Source: Wuchereria bancrofti (taxonomy: Eukaryota > Nematoda > Chromadorea > Rhabditida > Onchocercidae). Taken from it: a DNA stretch of 64,000 nt. Of this stretch, positions 39,801 through 52,298 are shown piece after piece. Position 1 is the first letter of the stretch. The number at the start of each line of letters is the position of its first letter. The DNA lies in contig SSBO01000014.1 in assembly GCA_005281725.1 (NCBI GenBank), positions 1,835,292 through 1,899,291 on the forward strand. The letters are read 5' to 3'. The notes under the pieces were generated by a model. That model did no database searches, was not told the origin of the DNA, and saw only the letters and a program-made list of their open reading frames with translations. Both the position numbers and the translations under genes were made by a program.

Positions 39801-41486
39801 ATGTCTTAGATAATCATTTTGCAGCTTATGCGTAGGAGCACATTGTCGTATTTAACATCCGGAACAGCACAACAAACACCGGTGAGTTTCCGGAAAACGA
39901 CTTTAAGAATGGATATATCTATTGTACAAGTTTTCGACAAAATGTAAGCAATTTGCAAGTAAAATTTCAAAACGAAAAATTCTCATATTATACGGAAAAA
40001 GAAAATATTATTGTTCGTGTTGTCATATTTTTTGTAGTATATTTTTGCATCATACGGTTCATTGGTTCGAGAAAAGGCTGACCCCTTCCATTTATTGCCA
40101 AGTAATGACCTCTCGATGAATCATCAACAACGACAACATTATTTTGATCCATTGCAAAAAATTATCGAAGCAGAAAATGTGAATTTTGAAAATGGCTATT
40201 CCTTAAAAGTGGTAAATATCCTTCGCTCTTTTTTTTTAATCACATAATACTATCAATATTAAAATTTAAAAAAAAAAACAAAAAGATAAAAGTAAAAAAA
40301 AATTCCAAAAGATTGATGATTTATGCAAAGAACATTAACTATATTTGCTTTCTCACTTCAATATTTTCTAGTTTATGATTACTTATTTCAACAAATTTAA
40401 CTTTTATTCTATTTCACCTTGTGAAAATTTTTTTCACAAGAAAAAAAATAAAGCATGAAGCACTCAGAAAGAAAGACAGAGAAATTTGAATAAGAAATTA
40501 CTAATAGCAATAGTTTTAAATTATTTCATAAAGAAATGCTATAGAAAGAAAAAAGTCTTATCATACTGACTTGCAACAAATATTCCAAAATTTTGATATG
40601 AATTTTTCAAAAAATTAAATTTAAGAAATTTGAATTTTAAATTAATAGGTGACAGAAAACTTGTTGGATCGATTTGAGGCTACGCTCTCTCAAGAATATA
40701 CGTTGCCACGTGCTCGAAGTCATATACCGGACTGGGCAATGATTGTATTTATCATATGTGCCTTGCTTTGTCTACTAATGACAGTCGGGTAAGGCCCTAA
40801 TATAACTTTACTTACTTACTCTGATAGCCTTACTTACTCTGATAGCCTTACTTACTCTGCTAAATGCCCATGGCCTACTGGTTTAGATATTTTAAAACAT
40901 AACGAAATGTGATGGGTAAACGAGTAAATTCAGAATGGTCAGTGGTAATATCTGCGCAAAATTTCACTCCAAGTAAAGATAGTCGATTGACCCTTAACCC
41001 GAGAGTTTCCAGTGAGTTCTGGCTGCTATATTCGATGGCCTATTATATATGAAAACATTTTTGGCTATATACTACTGTAGCATTGGCTATGTCATAACAT
41101 ATCCTTGGCTTCTTAGCTATGCTAGCAGATTCGTTAACTGTTTGTTAGCTCTGATTGTTAGCCTTTCGATAGCTAATTGTTATTAAATAAATAATTAATT
41201 ATTAAATTGTTATTAAATAAATAATTAATTAAACAATAATAACAAAAAGTTTATCGTAAATTTTAATATTAAAACATTTCCTCAACTTTATTCATAATAA
41301 GTTTGAAACTTCCAATTTTGTGCAGCAATGAAAAAAATGAAGGATTTTAGTTTATGTTTGATGCAAACGTCGGTGCGACGCGGATCACCGCGCGGTAAGC
41401 CGGCTGATACGACGAGGAGATGGAAAGCCGGATTTGTTGGCGGTATGTGGTATGATGTGTACAGAGATAAGCTTATCATCTTGTAG
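36874..41486 (+). CDS. MOLO-1-like membrane protein (TPM-like domain, one C-terminal helix)
   Basis: MOLO-type proteins are single-pass membrane proteins; C. elegans MOLO-1 is an auxiliary subunit of levamisole-sensitive acetylcholine receptors at muscle. Exons: 36874-36983, 38095-38231, 38347-38420, 38763-38845, 39160-39231, 39624-39738, 39825-39881, 40038-40211, 40649-40788, 41351-41486. Phases agree throughout, giving 365 aa. Residues 19-36 are hydrophobic, ending near ASA, and probably a signal peptide. The TPM-like domain runs from VCDPDKVIS to about LLPSND, with FGFAFLRRMF, NYGKNFARLLRERW and DILFFILLKR as strands and helix. The helix is about 303-325 (WAMIVFIICALLCLLM), followed by a basic tail (SVRRGSPRGK). 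The first exon is the weakest call, resting on matching phase and hydrophobicity. An alternative acceptor at 41,326 would replace the tail. Which MOLO paralogue this is cannot be told by eye. Confidence 0.8.
37448..37838. repeat. Minisatellite of about twenty 19-base units in the MOLO-like first intron
   Basis: Units resemble atccctttatcagtgagct. Two variable spots combine: cagtgagct or cagcaagct, and attccttcat or atccctttat. Mixed unit types are arranged in short higher-order blocks, which indicates repeated unequal exchange. It lies between the proposed exons 36,874-36,983 and 38,095-38,231. Confidence 0.95.
40810..40865. repeat. Short 18-base tandem repeat
   Basis: About 2.5 copies of actctgatagccttactt just after the last-but-one exon of the MOLO-like gene. 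It lies within the intron. Confidence 0.8.
41326..41350 (+). other. Alternative acceptor exon extension of the MOLO-like gene
   Basis: An acceptor tgtgcag ends at 41,325, only 25 bases before the chosen acceptor gattttag. Using it keeps the frame after MTVG but gives NEKNEGF and a stop at 41,348-41,350, removing the 44-residue basic tail. The first site is closer to the usual nematode TTTCAG form. Both products are possible. Confidence 0.4.
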
Positions 41487-42935
41487 TAGCACTCAGCAGA
41501 CAGACACTGATAAGCTAATCACTGATCTATGATACATTTTGTTGTTATGTAGCAAAAGGAAAGGGGTATGGTTTTCTAGGGAAAGTAATAATGGTATGCA
41601 TATTTTAAACTTTTCCGTTTTTTTTTTTTGAATTTTTGGTTAAGCTTCTTCAATTCTATCATTATGTTATGTGATATGTGATAAGCTGGCTTGGTAAATA
41701 GTAATCAAGTAATGTGATAGGTAAAATATGATAGGAGAAAGAAGCTGTGATTATTAGAAAGAGGAAACTTTTTAAATTTAATCTTAACGGATTTGATTAT
41801 CTATCCAAAAACGAAGATTTTATTAATTAGCATGGCTCGATGATAGTTTTGTTTGTTAATTAGTTCCGTAGGAGCATGAATTTCGCTTTTCTGTTTCGAC
41901 TATCACAAGCAAATATTGAAAATGCCAAAAAAATATTTTCGCTGTGGTATTTTCAACATTACTACGTTTCCTTTTCTTTCATTTCTAACAGAACAATTTC
42001 TATTTAATTACTATCATTTTGTTTCAAAGTGAATAATTAACTTTTCTTCTATTTCTAATCAATCAATCCATCAATCAATCAATTAATCAGTCAATCTTTG
42101 CTGCTCATTAAAGCATTTGAACTGATCGTTGGTTGACTTTCGCTTTATTCGTTTTCCAGTTATTAATTTTATTGGAAGAAACGGCAAATATGTTATCATT
42201 GATTTGCGCCATATCATCCTTTTCTGCTATCTAAATGCGCCAATAGGTTTTGCTTTTTTTTCTTACTACAATTATCATCGGAAAAGAGGAATTTTTGTTT
42301 AAAAAAAGACAGAAAACTGATTTTTTGAGTTTTTCGTTTGAAAATAAAACCTTTAAGAAAAAAAAAATTTAAGCTATCTTTTCTCCTTCTGCGATATTTT
42401 TTCTCTTTTCATTTTCATTCTGTTTCATCTGCTTAAAAAATTTATTAAATTTTTTTTTATTAAATACAAGTAATTTCTTTTTTCGTCATTTTTTTTAAAC
42501 TTTATATTAATGTGAATTTTGTATTTTTAGTTATTTAACTTTCTGTCATTTTAATGAAAATGGTGCATCGTACAAACTTTTCGAAATTACAATTAACTCT
42601 TCTACCATTTCAATACTAACAATTTTTATTATCACTTTTCTTCAGGAATTATTATTCATTTTGCTTTGCACTTTCTGCGACTTGTTGACAAAATACAAAA
42701 GTAATTTGCAATTTAAGGTCCTTTTTTAATCTTTTTTCTTTTACCTTACAAATAGTATGCAAAACCAATTAATGCACACAGCAAAATTTTATTTTATTTC
42801 CAAACATAGTGACACGTTTTCAAAAAATTATTTTCAAACCTATAATAAAAATTTGGACGAAAATAATAAGCAATTGTTTACTTTCAAGAGTGTAGCGTAA
42901 CTTCCAATAATGGAATCTTGTGAAATTTTAAAAAA

Positions 42936-42976
42936 CTTCTTGCAGCATGCAAAACCATTTTGCATGCTGCAAGAAG
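42936..42976. repeat. Perfect 19-base inverted repeat with a 3-base loop
   Basis: cttcttgcagcatgcaaaa at 42,936-42,954 is exactly complementary to 42,958-42,976, with loop cca. No flanking pairing is evident beyond the stem. As RNA it would form a short rigid hairpin, shorter than a typical microRNA precursor. It could also be the core of a degraded inverted-repeat element. Confidence 0.9.
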
Positions 42977-45641
42977 CGTACATTGCAATAAAGCAGATGG
43001 TGCAAAAAGTACATAAAACAAATTTGGAGATAGTTTCCATTGTGAAAAGTCCGATCAGATTTATTAATTTTTACAAATTACGATTTTATTTTGAATTTTA
43101 ACTGATTCGAAATTTGATAAGAAGGCAAAATAATAAGACCAGCTAGCACATTGTTTACATAATTTTTGTTTTTGGATACCAAATTGCTACAATTTTCTCT
43201 TTTCTTCGTTGAATGATTGTGAAATGAAAATGAAATTGCAAATCTTCGTGAATTAATCGTTCCAGAAAATAGTGAATAGTGGCCAAAAGAGTGTATTTTT
43301 GAGAGCGAACATTTTTGTTAGTTTATGGAAATGTTGCAGAAAATATGGAAGGAATACCGACGGGCGGTGTAAATTTGATGCAAATGATGATTCAACCATC
43401 ACTTCGCTACAGCAGCAATCCAATCGGCAATTATACTTAACTTTTTCTTTCTTTCTCTTTTTTTTTTTTTGATTTTTCGTTTTTTGCATTCACATATTTA
43501 TTGGATCAAAAATTTCCTTCAATGAACTATGAACTTTCTTCGGAAGAAATCAGTTATTATTGTAGTATGAAAGCAAGAAAACTTATCAATTTAAAAAAAG
43601 AAAAAGAAAATGTTGCATTTATACTGTACAAATTTATTTATAAAACATCCATAATTTTTAATATTAATGAATACAATAATATAAGATGCAAATTATTGAT
43701 TGGCTTTGTTAAATTCTAATCAGAAAATTTAGTCAAATTAATGAGATAAATTAAATGGGACAAAAACTGATAAAAACTAATTGAGGAGAATATGAGGTAA
43801 CGGTAATAATTAGATGAAAGAAAAGCTTCGCTTATTTTTGACTTCCAATTTAAGTAATATTTTTTTGGTTTCATTTTCATTTTCATTCTTAAAATGAACA
43901 CTCATACATTGTCCTTCAGAATTTCTTGTATTCTATTGTCATTGCTACCTATTAAACCTTTAAACTTTTTCCGGACATTTACGTTTCTTTTAAATATATT
44001 TTTTTTTTAAAAATTAATATTTTGGAGGTATGATGTAACAGGTGGTCTTTTAATTTCTTTTATTTCTTCCTCTTTCTTAGTTATTTTTGGGATTAGAAGG
44101 CACATATTATTGTCACAGTCCAAGCCTATTTAAAATTATGGCAATTATTTTTGCAATCATTCTCACACATTGTTTTAATAGACTTTTTTCTTTCTTTCAA
44201 TTCTAATTAACTTGAAGAATCGTAGTAAGTTCTATTGTCAAATCAATTAACTAAAACATCTCAAATATTTGGAAGTAATGAGTAATACCAATAAGTTGAT
44301 AAGTTAACAAATTTTATATTATACAAATAAAAAATGAAATTCTCCCAGTAATTTTAATACATTTTAAAATAAATTCTGTAGTATTATCAAAAATGAAATG
44401 AAAATAATAAGTAAGTGACAATACGCAAGTCTGATTGTCATTTGCTCCTTTCAGCTTTGAAATATTTTGCATTACAGAAATTACCTTTGTCCAATTTCGA
44501 GCAGATCATTTTCACTATTTGATTATTTTTATCACTTTTTGATCAAAATTTAATAGCATATGGCTGCCGTATCTTCCGTTGCTTAGCCGTTAAATCAATT
44601 GAAACGACTTAAAGCAGAAAACTAAAATTCAAATAAATTGAAATCAAATTTATCGATAGAAATTATCACCTTTTAGGCGTAAATCATCGCTATCAATTGG
44701 TCTAGCGGACGAATTAATAATGAAAATTGAAAGCGTGAAATATTTTTGAGGTTAGCATAAAATCAATTAATTAAACATTGAAGCGTGAAATATTCTGAGT
44801 TAGCATAACGACACACATGACTGTCGTCTAATAATTAAGTGAGAGATAATTAATTGCACTTATGTGACTCGTCATAAGAGGAGCAGTAATGCTTAAGTAC
44901 TAGCATATAGTTGAAAATTAACTGAACTAAAAGATGCAAATTTTTTTTCTTGGCAGCAATTTCCATTGTATTTCATACACGCTTGTGGCTAATAATTTCC
45001 ATTTCACATTTATTTTTTAAATTTTTCAATTTTTTCTTTTTTTCGTTTTCCTTCTTTTTTTGTTATTGAATATAAAGAAATGAAAAGCATGGCAATTCAT
45101 AGATAAGAACACATGCACGCACACATGCATTTTATTTTTGCAGTTATCATTTTTGCACTTCACATTTATAGTTGTGAAAATCTTTTCGTGAAAAATTAAT
45201 TTTTTAAATTTTATAATAAAAGTAGTTATTGAAGTAAATTGTTTAATAATGTGCGCTTTGTAAACAATGAAATGTATTCATTCATTTAATTGCTGATTTA
45301 AGAAAATTTCATTATCATAATTCAGAACTGGATTGTCCAAACTTTTGATTTTAATTACTACATTAGTTTTTTTTTTCAATGATGATTGATTCAATGACTG
45401 AATTACTGATGAACACTGAATAATTAATTTAATGTGATAAAAAATTCAGTAGCAACAAATTGAACGATAGATAGTCACTTTACATTTATCGGGACTTGAA
45501 TTAAAATTTTAATTTTAACTTAAATAATTTTTTGTTGCTATTTCAGTTAGACTTTAATTGTTGTCAAATAATTTTGCTTTTTTTTTCCCTTTTCCTTTTT
45601 CTTTACTTTAATCCTAACCGTGCCACTATTTAAGCTTTAAT

Positions 45642-46063
45642 GGATCAAGGAAGTATATGGCGACCAGATGGTAAGTTTCAAGTGTGTTTCATGTGAGTAC
45701 GGTAGATAATTAATTATGCATTCTTTATTAATTAGAAAAAAATTAGTTTTTCATCAAAAATCTGTTCACGAAAAAAGCATAAAGTGCACATATTAAAACG
45801 TCGGAAAAGTGTGAAGTGTACGGTAGACACGTACGTCGATACACACTGATATGTTATCAGTGTATATCAATGGTTAGTTGTGATCAGCAATAATTGCCCT
45901 AGCCAACCATTTTAGTAACTTTTTTGTTTACTTTACTTTTATCGTGTAACGTTTTATTGATTTTTCATTCATTTCTTATATTAGGTATTCTAGTTTATTA
46001 GTCATATTCCAATTAAATAATCAAACTCTTTCAGTTTCTGGACAACCACGCGCAGAAATATAA
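45642..46063 (+). CDS. Candidate two-exon micro-ORF (19 aa)
   Basis: An ATG at 45,642 opens ten codons ending at a consensus gtaagt donor (exon 45,642-45,672). A ctctttcag acceptor at 46,034 continues in phase to a TAA stop at 46,061-46,063. The product would be MDQGSIWRPDVSGQPRAEI. It has no recognisable domain. It could be the 3' end or 5' end of something larger, or chance; the donor is good but the peptide is very short. Confidence 0.2.
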
Positions 46064-46879
46064 TTTCAGACTATTTACTGCCATCTTTTTAATCCAACAT
46101 ATTTACTTACATATTTTGTTGTTTACTTGTTATCGTACTAGTAAATTTGTTTTCTTCCTTTTTTTCTTTGTAATGAATAAAAGTTAGTGGAAAAAACGGA
46201 AACAAAAAAGCGAAACGAGAAAAGTTCTCATTGAGACGTCAGACGAAATTCACATTTAGCATATGAAAAGTTAATTTTATACTTTAACTATTATTATAAC
46301 AGGAAAGAAAAAGTTAAAAAGTATTACTTTCGTTACTTTCGTCAAATGTTAATTAAAAATATCTGAATTTTATTCATTTTTTTTTCTCTCTCTCTCTCTC
46401 TCTCTAACTTTAACTCTGTTCTGTTCCCAGTTATTTGATTAGCAATTCATTTAAAGCAAAGCATTTAGTTGAACCGGAATTCTCACAATTTGTAAATAGT
46501 CACAATTTGTAGTGCAAAGGTTGCTTATTTGAATATTTCACAGAGAGATGTGAGTGACAATTGTCAATTTCGTACCTTAATGAGGAATTAATTATCTTTC
46601 ATTCAACACTTATTGTTTGTAGCTAAGTCTGTTCATTGTTTAGAATGGCGCAATGTGTTCACTTTCAATTTTATTGCTAAGATCTCTCAGCAGTCTGTCT
46701 GACAGCCAAATTTATATTTCTTTATTTAATTAATCAATCCAACTTGCAATGATGGAAATATCGTATCGTACTGACTTTCAACTGATGTAATCTTGCCACT
46801 GCACAAGGAGCTAAACCGGTTCTCGTGATTGAACGTAACAACTTTCACGCAATTCACTTCAACGACGGTGGCGTGCGTA

Positions 46880-49800
46880 ATGGCAGCAGAAACAGTGACG
46901 GAGCGAAAGAACGATGCCTTAGCGGACTGCTGCTATTATTTAATTAATATCACTTTGTTCATTTCTTTCCTGTTATTGTAAGTTGCCGTGTACGATATTG
47001 AAATAAGCGTGAGCGTGATATTGAAATAAGCGTGAGCGTGATATTGAAATAAGCGTGAGCGTGATATTGTGATATTGAAATAAGCGTGATATTGTATGAT
47101 ATCGTGAAAAACAATAAAGCTATTGTCAACGTTGTGGAATTATAAAACAGCACGAACAGTTAATAAAAATTTTTCCCGAAAGTTATCATAAATGCTTTAT
47201 TGGAGTAATTTTGCATTAATTAAGTTTTTAGTTTTAAAATTTACACTTTAATGTTTTACCATTTGCATCTGAAGAAAAAAAATGCTCGAAAAGAGAAAGT
47301 TCTAAATTTTATACTTTTACCAAGAAGAAATCCAGAAGAAGGCATCATAGTTGGTTTAATGAAATTTTTATAATTAAATTCACATATTTCTTTGTATATA
47401 TAAAATAATATGATAATACGAAGGCAAATGCAGCTGATTCAACTGATTTTTAAATTTTAACTGACGAAATACCAAAAACTAATAATCGTCGATTTGATAT
47501 GCTAAGAAATTACTGAAAGTTAGAAATATGCACAAATATCAAAATAATTATTCCTTTTAGCAAAATTCCTATAAATTGTTATTGAAATTGCCCTTTTTAA
47601 CGAAATTAAAAAAAAAAAGAATTACAGCTATTTGAATTAATGTTTTTCTTATCGCAATGAAGCAATGATTTTAAACTTTCACTGATAAATGCAATTAATT
47701 GGGGGTGAATTTACATTGCTTTTGTATTTCACCCTTTTAAGAATGCGAAATTAAGTTTAAAAAAAGCAGAATAAAAAATTTCCTCATTAGTGGGCATTTT
47801 AATTAGTTTCTTATATGATAACTAAATTAATTGGTGATTAGTCGATTTTTCCCATTTCCAAAAAATAGCAAAGCACAAAGAAATGAATGAAACGTAAACA
47901 AAAACATTGCAAAATCAATGTGTCATATAAGCAATAATATAAAAATGCTAAATTATAGAAATGCTAAATTATTAGTATAATATAGGCGCAATTGGTGAAA
48001 CTTACGTGATAAATGTATCAGACAATCAATTTGCTAATCAGTTAATCAGTCAATTAATCAATTAATCAGTTAACTATTCATCATTCATTCATAACTGACT
48101 GTTCTGAGTCGAATACTATCGTATTTATCGATTAAACAAAGAGTAAATAAAAGTTAGACGATAAAGATTTATACGATCGTTGAACTTTCATTCATTCATT
48201 TCATTTCATTTCACTCACACTGAAAACTGCAAGTTGAATCTTTCAAATCTCACTGTCTATGCTTTTGTGGAGCGATGGAAATTTGCATATATAAATTACA
48301 GAAATACAAATTGCATAGAATAATTTAATGAAAAGTGATGGGGCTTGAATATTGCCTTTGCAAAGTTATATAAATGTGAAGCAGAAAAAATGAACAATTC
48401 AAAAAGTATAGTAAATTTGATTTTGACGATTTAATAACGTCAATGAAAGGAACGTGGAATTTACGCTCTGTGAAAAGAAAGAAGCCAAGTAAGAGAGAAA
48501 AACAGAAAAGTGAGACATTAATTACTTACTATTTAATCAGTCTTACTTACTTATTCTAAATCAATTACTATTCTTACACAGTGGACGGAAATAATTAATT
48601 TATCATTAAGCAGCACAGAACATGAAATAACTGCCATTTCAATATGTCATTAAATTCACAATAGAACCAACGTTAGTGTGGCAGTGATAAGTTGGAAAGC
48701 TTTCATCTCATCACTTCACAGTCACATCAGAAACATTCCAATTAATTAATTAATTAGTTAATTAACTATCGTAAATTGATGGTGCACTGTTGCGAACAGA
48801 TGTTGCAGAGAAAGAGTTAGAACAAACAGTTCGCTGTATTGTGATATTACTTCGGAAATAAAATTTTTCAAACATTCTAAGTGGCAATGAAGGATTAAAG
48901 AAAGTAAAGATGCAAATAAAAAAGCACAAAAAGAAAAATAGAATAAACAATAAATTTGTTAAGACGAAGTGTTAAAAATCATTTAAAAGGAAATGGAAAA
49001 GACAAATGATAAAGCCTTTTTAAAATTCAAATCATCAACGTATATATTTCATTTTTTCTTTTAAATCACACTAGCACAGGAATTACATTAACAATGTCAC
49101 AGATACTCACTCTTCTGTTGGAAAAAAATTAAATTTTGCTTTGAATGGTTTAAATTTTGGAAAAAAAAATCAAACAATTCGAAATTTTGAAAAGTAAATC
49201 TAACAATTTTAAATTTATGTGTCACTTTCAACAAAAAAGCTAACATCGTCACTTTGTCATAATATATCGCATTTAACTTTCTTCAATACTCCAAAAAAAA
49301 GAGAATAAAATTGCTGATAAAAATTTAAAAAGAAAGAACTTAATCAAAGCACTGATAAGTTTTTCAGGTGCAAATTTTGACTTTCACGTGCGCCATCTAT
49401 TGATCACAGCTTGCTACAAATCACATTTCATTATTTACATCATTCGAACTTTGCTTGCCACCTCGTACTTGTAGTAATTGCATGTATAGCAACATTTCTC
49501 CCGAATATCCTTCTTATCACAGCTGCAAAGTGATCGGAAATTTTTAAAGTAAATTCAGTTTTTACAAAAAATAGAGAAATAATTCGTCTAAAGTTAAATT
49601 TTAAAATTTACATATTAGATCTGTTTTTCCACTAATAGCAATCAAAATTTTTGCTCTTCGTTTCTTTTTTTTTCAATTATATAAATCATAAAAACATTCC
49701 AAAAATATTAATAGTTTTGACAAAATCTAACAACGCTTAAATATTTTAAACAAATATTTCAAATGTAAGTGAAATTGTTTGTAAGTTTGCGTAGGAATCG

Positions 49801-51304
49801 AATAACAGTCACTGTGCTGAGACTACGCTTGCAATTGCAAAAATATTGAAAACACCTTGTTTTGCCTTATGAACTTTGTTAGTTTTTAAAATTTTCAATC
49901 TCTAAATCAAATGAACTTTCTCACTTTGATAATTCGTGCGAATAGCAATCAAATTTAGCGAATTTTTTTACTTTTTTATGTTAAAGTTAAATAATACATA
50001 TTAGAGTCAGTTACAGTAATCAGAGTACCTCCTCCCTTGAAAAAAAAAATCATTTCCTTAAGAGCAGAGCAAATAGAAAAAGTTAAGAAATTTAATTTTT
50101 TAGAAGAAATGTTCGTAATAAATTAGTTTCATTAAATTATCATCACTTTTCCGATTTACGTTAGAGCCGTGTAAAGTTATTATTACATTTTGGACGGAAT
50201 TTTTAGCGTAAAACATGGAATAACTTACGAATGAAAAATTTTGAGAATCTCGCAATATCTTGATTTGTCGAGACAACTACTATCAGCCATCATACTTGAA
50301 CTGTTGTCTAAAACTTTTTAATCTTTCGATCGTTCTCCTTTTTCCTTTTCTTTCTTTTGTTTAAAATAACAGTAAAAAACAACATTGAAAGAGAAAGTCT
50401 CATTAAGCATTATAAAAAGAAGGGAAAAAGAATAAAGAAATTTTTCCAATTGAACAGAGAGAAGAACATTTGGCAAAGTATCCAATGTTTACCTTTTCAT
50501 GGCCAGCAATACTAATTAACATTTGTACCTTTGATTTTAGTTAATTGTTTTTTGTTTGGGTTAACATTTCCACATACAACTTTTTCACACTTCTAGAATT
50601 ATGTCAAAAGATTGCTTTAATTAATGAAATTGCTCAAGTGTAAGCAATTATGGGATTAATTACTTCAGGCTCGGATGTCAATGAATGAGCCTGAATTTTG
50701 CTATTTGGCTATGAAATGATGAGCTCAACGAGAAAAAGGGATGATGAAATCGAGCAAAAAGTGAATAGGATTGGTGCGGAATATAACCAGCGTTGCTTAT
50801 TGTAAACAGACGTAATCAACGTGTAACACGTGATGCTGAAGTAACTCTGGAAAAGAGGCTAAATTCATCCTTTAGTGAGGAGAATATAATGTCAAGTGCA
50901 CAACTATTATACCCTCATTTCGAACACTTTTATTGACGTGAGATTTCCCCGCTAAATGTTAAGTATGCATTATTTACGGTTGAACTTCGGGTGACGTGCG
51001 TGACGAGCTTCATCAATCCAAATGTTTGCTTTAAATCATTGATACTTTAATTTGTACCCAAAACAAAATGGGGCACCGAATGCGTCGGCCGGGAATCGAA
51101 CCCGGGCCGCCCGCGTGGCAGGCGAGCATTCTACCACTGAACCACCGACGCACATAGCCACGATTCTAATTATTAAAATTTGTAATTTGATATTCATTTT
51201 GATTTAACAGTATGATTTTAGCGTATGGGCAAAGCACAGAGGAATTATTGACAGGAATGCATGGACAAGCAGAGAGGTCGGTTAGTTTAATTGGAACTGA
51301 TTAA
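46880..51304 (+). CDS. Candidate split gene for a 63-aa single-pass membrane protein
   Basis: Exon 1 (46,880-46,977) opens with ATG in a locally GC-rich patch and ends at a perfect gtaagt donor. Exon 2 (51,211-51,304) follows a gatttaacag acceptor and ends with TAA. The join is phase-consistent (TT+T). The protein starts with a charged head MAAETVTERKNDALADCC. It then has about 21 hydrophobic residues spanning the junction (YYLINITLFISFLLFMILAY) and a polar tail QSTEELLTGMHGQ that ends LIGTD. The membrane helix is completed only by splicing the two exons, which is the main support. I do not recognise the family. The 4.2-kb intron contains a tandem repeat and a minus-strand tRNA. An unspliced reading of exon 1 stops one codon later. 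Confidence 0.42.
46994..47092. repeat. 23-base tandem repeat just after the micro-protein exon
   Basis: Units gatattgaaataagcgtgag start at 46,994, 47,017 and 47,040, followed by shortened copies to about 47,092. On the minus strand the array makes a repetitive open frame (ISISRSRLFQY-like), which is an artefact. Confidence 0.9.
51060..51068 (-). terminator. Pol III terminator of the tRNA-Gly
   Basis: On the minus strand, TTTT then G then TTTT follows the tRNA 3' end after about 12 bases, which is a standard RNA polymerase III stop signal. Confidence 0.7.
51081..51151 (-). tRNA. tRNA-Gly (anticodon GCC)
   Basis: The reverse strand reads as a 71-base cloverleaf without intron. The acceptor stem GCGTCGG pairs with CCGACGC, with discriminator A. 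It has an internal A-box-like GTGGTTCAGTGGTAGAATGC, anticodon loop CTGCCAC with GCC, and a T arm containing GGTTCGAATCC (B box). It closely matches the eukaryotic tRNA-Gly(GCC) consensus, and stem changes are compensated. A T-run terminator lies just downstream. It sits in the intron of the candidate micro-protein gene on the opposite strand and is probably transcribed on its own. Confidence 0.97.
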
Positions 51305-52215
51305 ATTGAAGCAATTAATTATTAACATTTGTTCACTGCAACAGAATATTATGAAAGTAAGTGATTTGTTGAATTAATTACCATCAGATTCGATTATAAT
51401 TACATACTGTTTGTGTGCTAATTAATTTTGTATGTATTTGGAAAAAAGAAATGCTTTTTTGCGCAAAAAAGAAGACAAAAGAAAAGGAATTGAAATTGTT
51501 AACAGAAGAAACGATGCTAAAGTATAAGCAACTGTACAGGTATTGCTTTAGGAATGATGCATAGTTTGTTGAAATTAATTGAAATAAGAGTGAAAAGAAG
51601 GAAGTAAATATTACAAATTTAAATACAAAAAAGAAAAATATATTAGCTATTGAAAATGTTTAATGAAATGAAAAATAAAGGAAAAGTTTTCGGATAGATA
51701 TTAGAAGATATAACTGATAGAATAAAATTAATCAAATCTAAACTTTTGATACTGTTTTCTAGTCCAGTAATGGTTTACTTTTGTTGATCAAAACTTTTTT
51801 AATTATTAGAAAATATCTATTCAATTATACTTATCACATATCGGCTGATTACTATCAAAACTATCAGTTCCGAGAAATTCGTTACTTGGCTAACTTTTAT
51901 TTTTGATATTCAAATGAGGCCAATTGTGTATGGTCATCCAAACTAATCACTTAAAAATTTAAGAATCAAAAAAATTTAAGACAAATAATCACTTAAAAAT
52001 TTAAGAAGCAAAGAAAAACGAAAAAAAAGAAAGGTGAAATAAGCAATAATAATAATAATAATACGAAATACATAACAAGTAGTAATGTAATTGATAAATT
52101 TATGAAAATTACGCGAAACTAAATTTAAAAACACTGCTAAAAGGGAAAACATCAGGCCTTTGTGATCGATCGGTAAAATCATTTTAGTAAAGAAAAAAAA
52201 AAGTCATGCAAGCAC

Positions 52216-52298
52216 ATATATATATGTGTGTGCATGTGTGTGTGTGTGTGTGTGTGCATGTGTGTGTGTGTGCATGTGTGTGTGTGCATGTGTGTGCA
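52216..52298. repeat. TG/TGCATG microsatellite
   Basis: A purine-pyrimidine alternating tract of TG units interrupted by TGCATG. A similar CA tract lies at 53,131-53,193. Confidence 0.9.

Larger units (their letters stand above)
41487..46879. other. Non-coding stretch after the MOLO-like gene
   Basis: About 5.4 kb, AT-rich, containing the 3' UTR of the MOLO-like gene, a perfect hairpin at 42,936-42,976 and a possible pair of tiny exons at 45,642-46,063. No other supported gene is seen. Open frames near 42,910-43,700 are not supported by composition or splice signals. Confidence 0.55.

Noticed and set aside
14684..41486. Operon of the PDE8-type and MOLO-like genes
   Set aside because: Both are on the plus strand, but 8 kb separates them, far more than nematode operon spacing.
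46736..46940. Minus-strand open frame opposite the micro-protein exon
   Set aside because: No start codon or splice sites of note; the plus-strand reading has an ATG, a consensus donor and a matching second exon.
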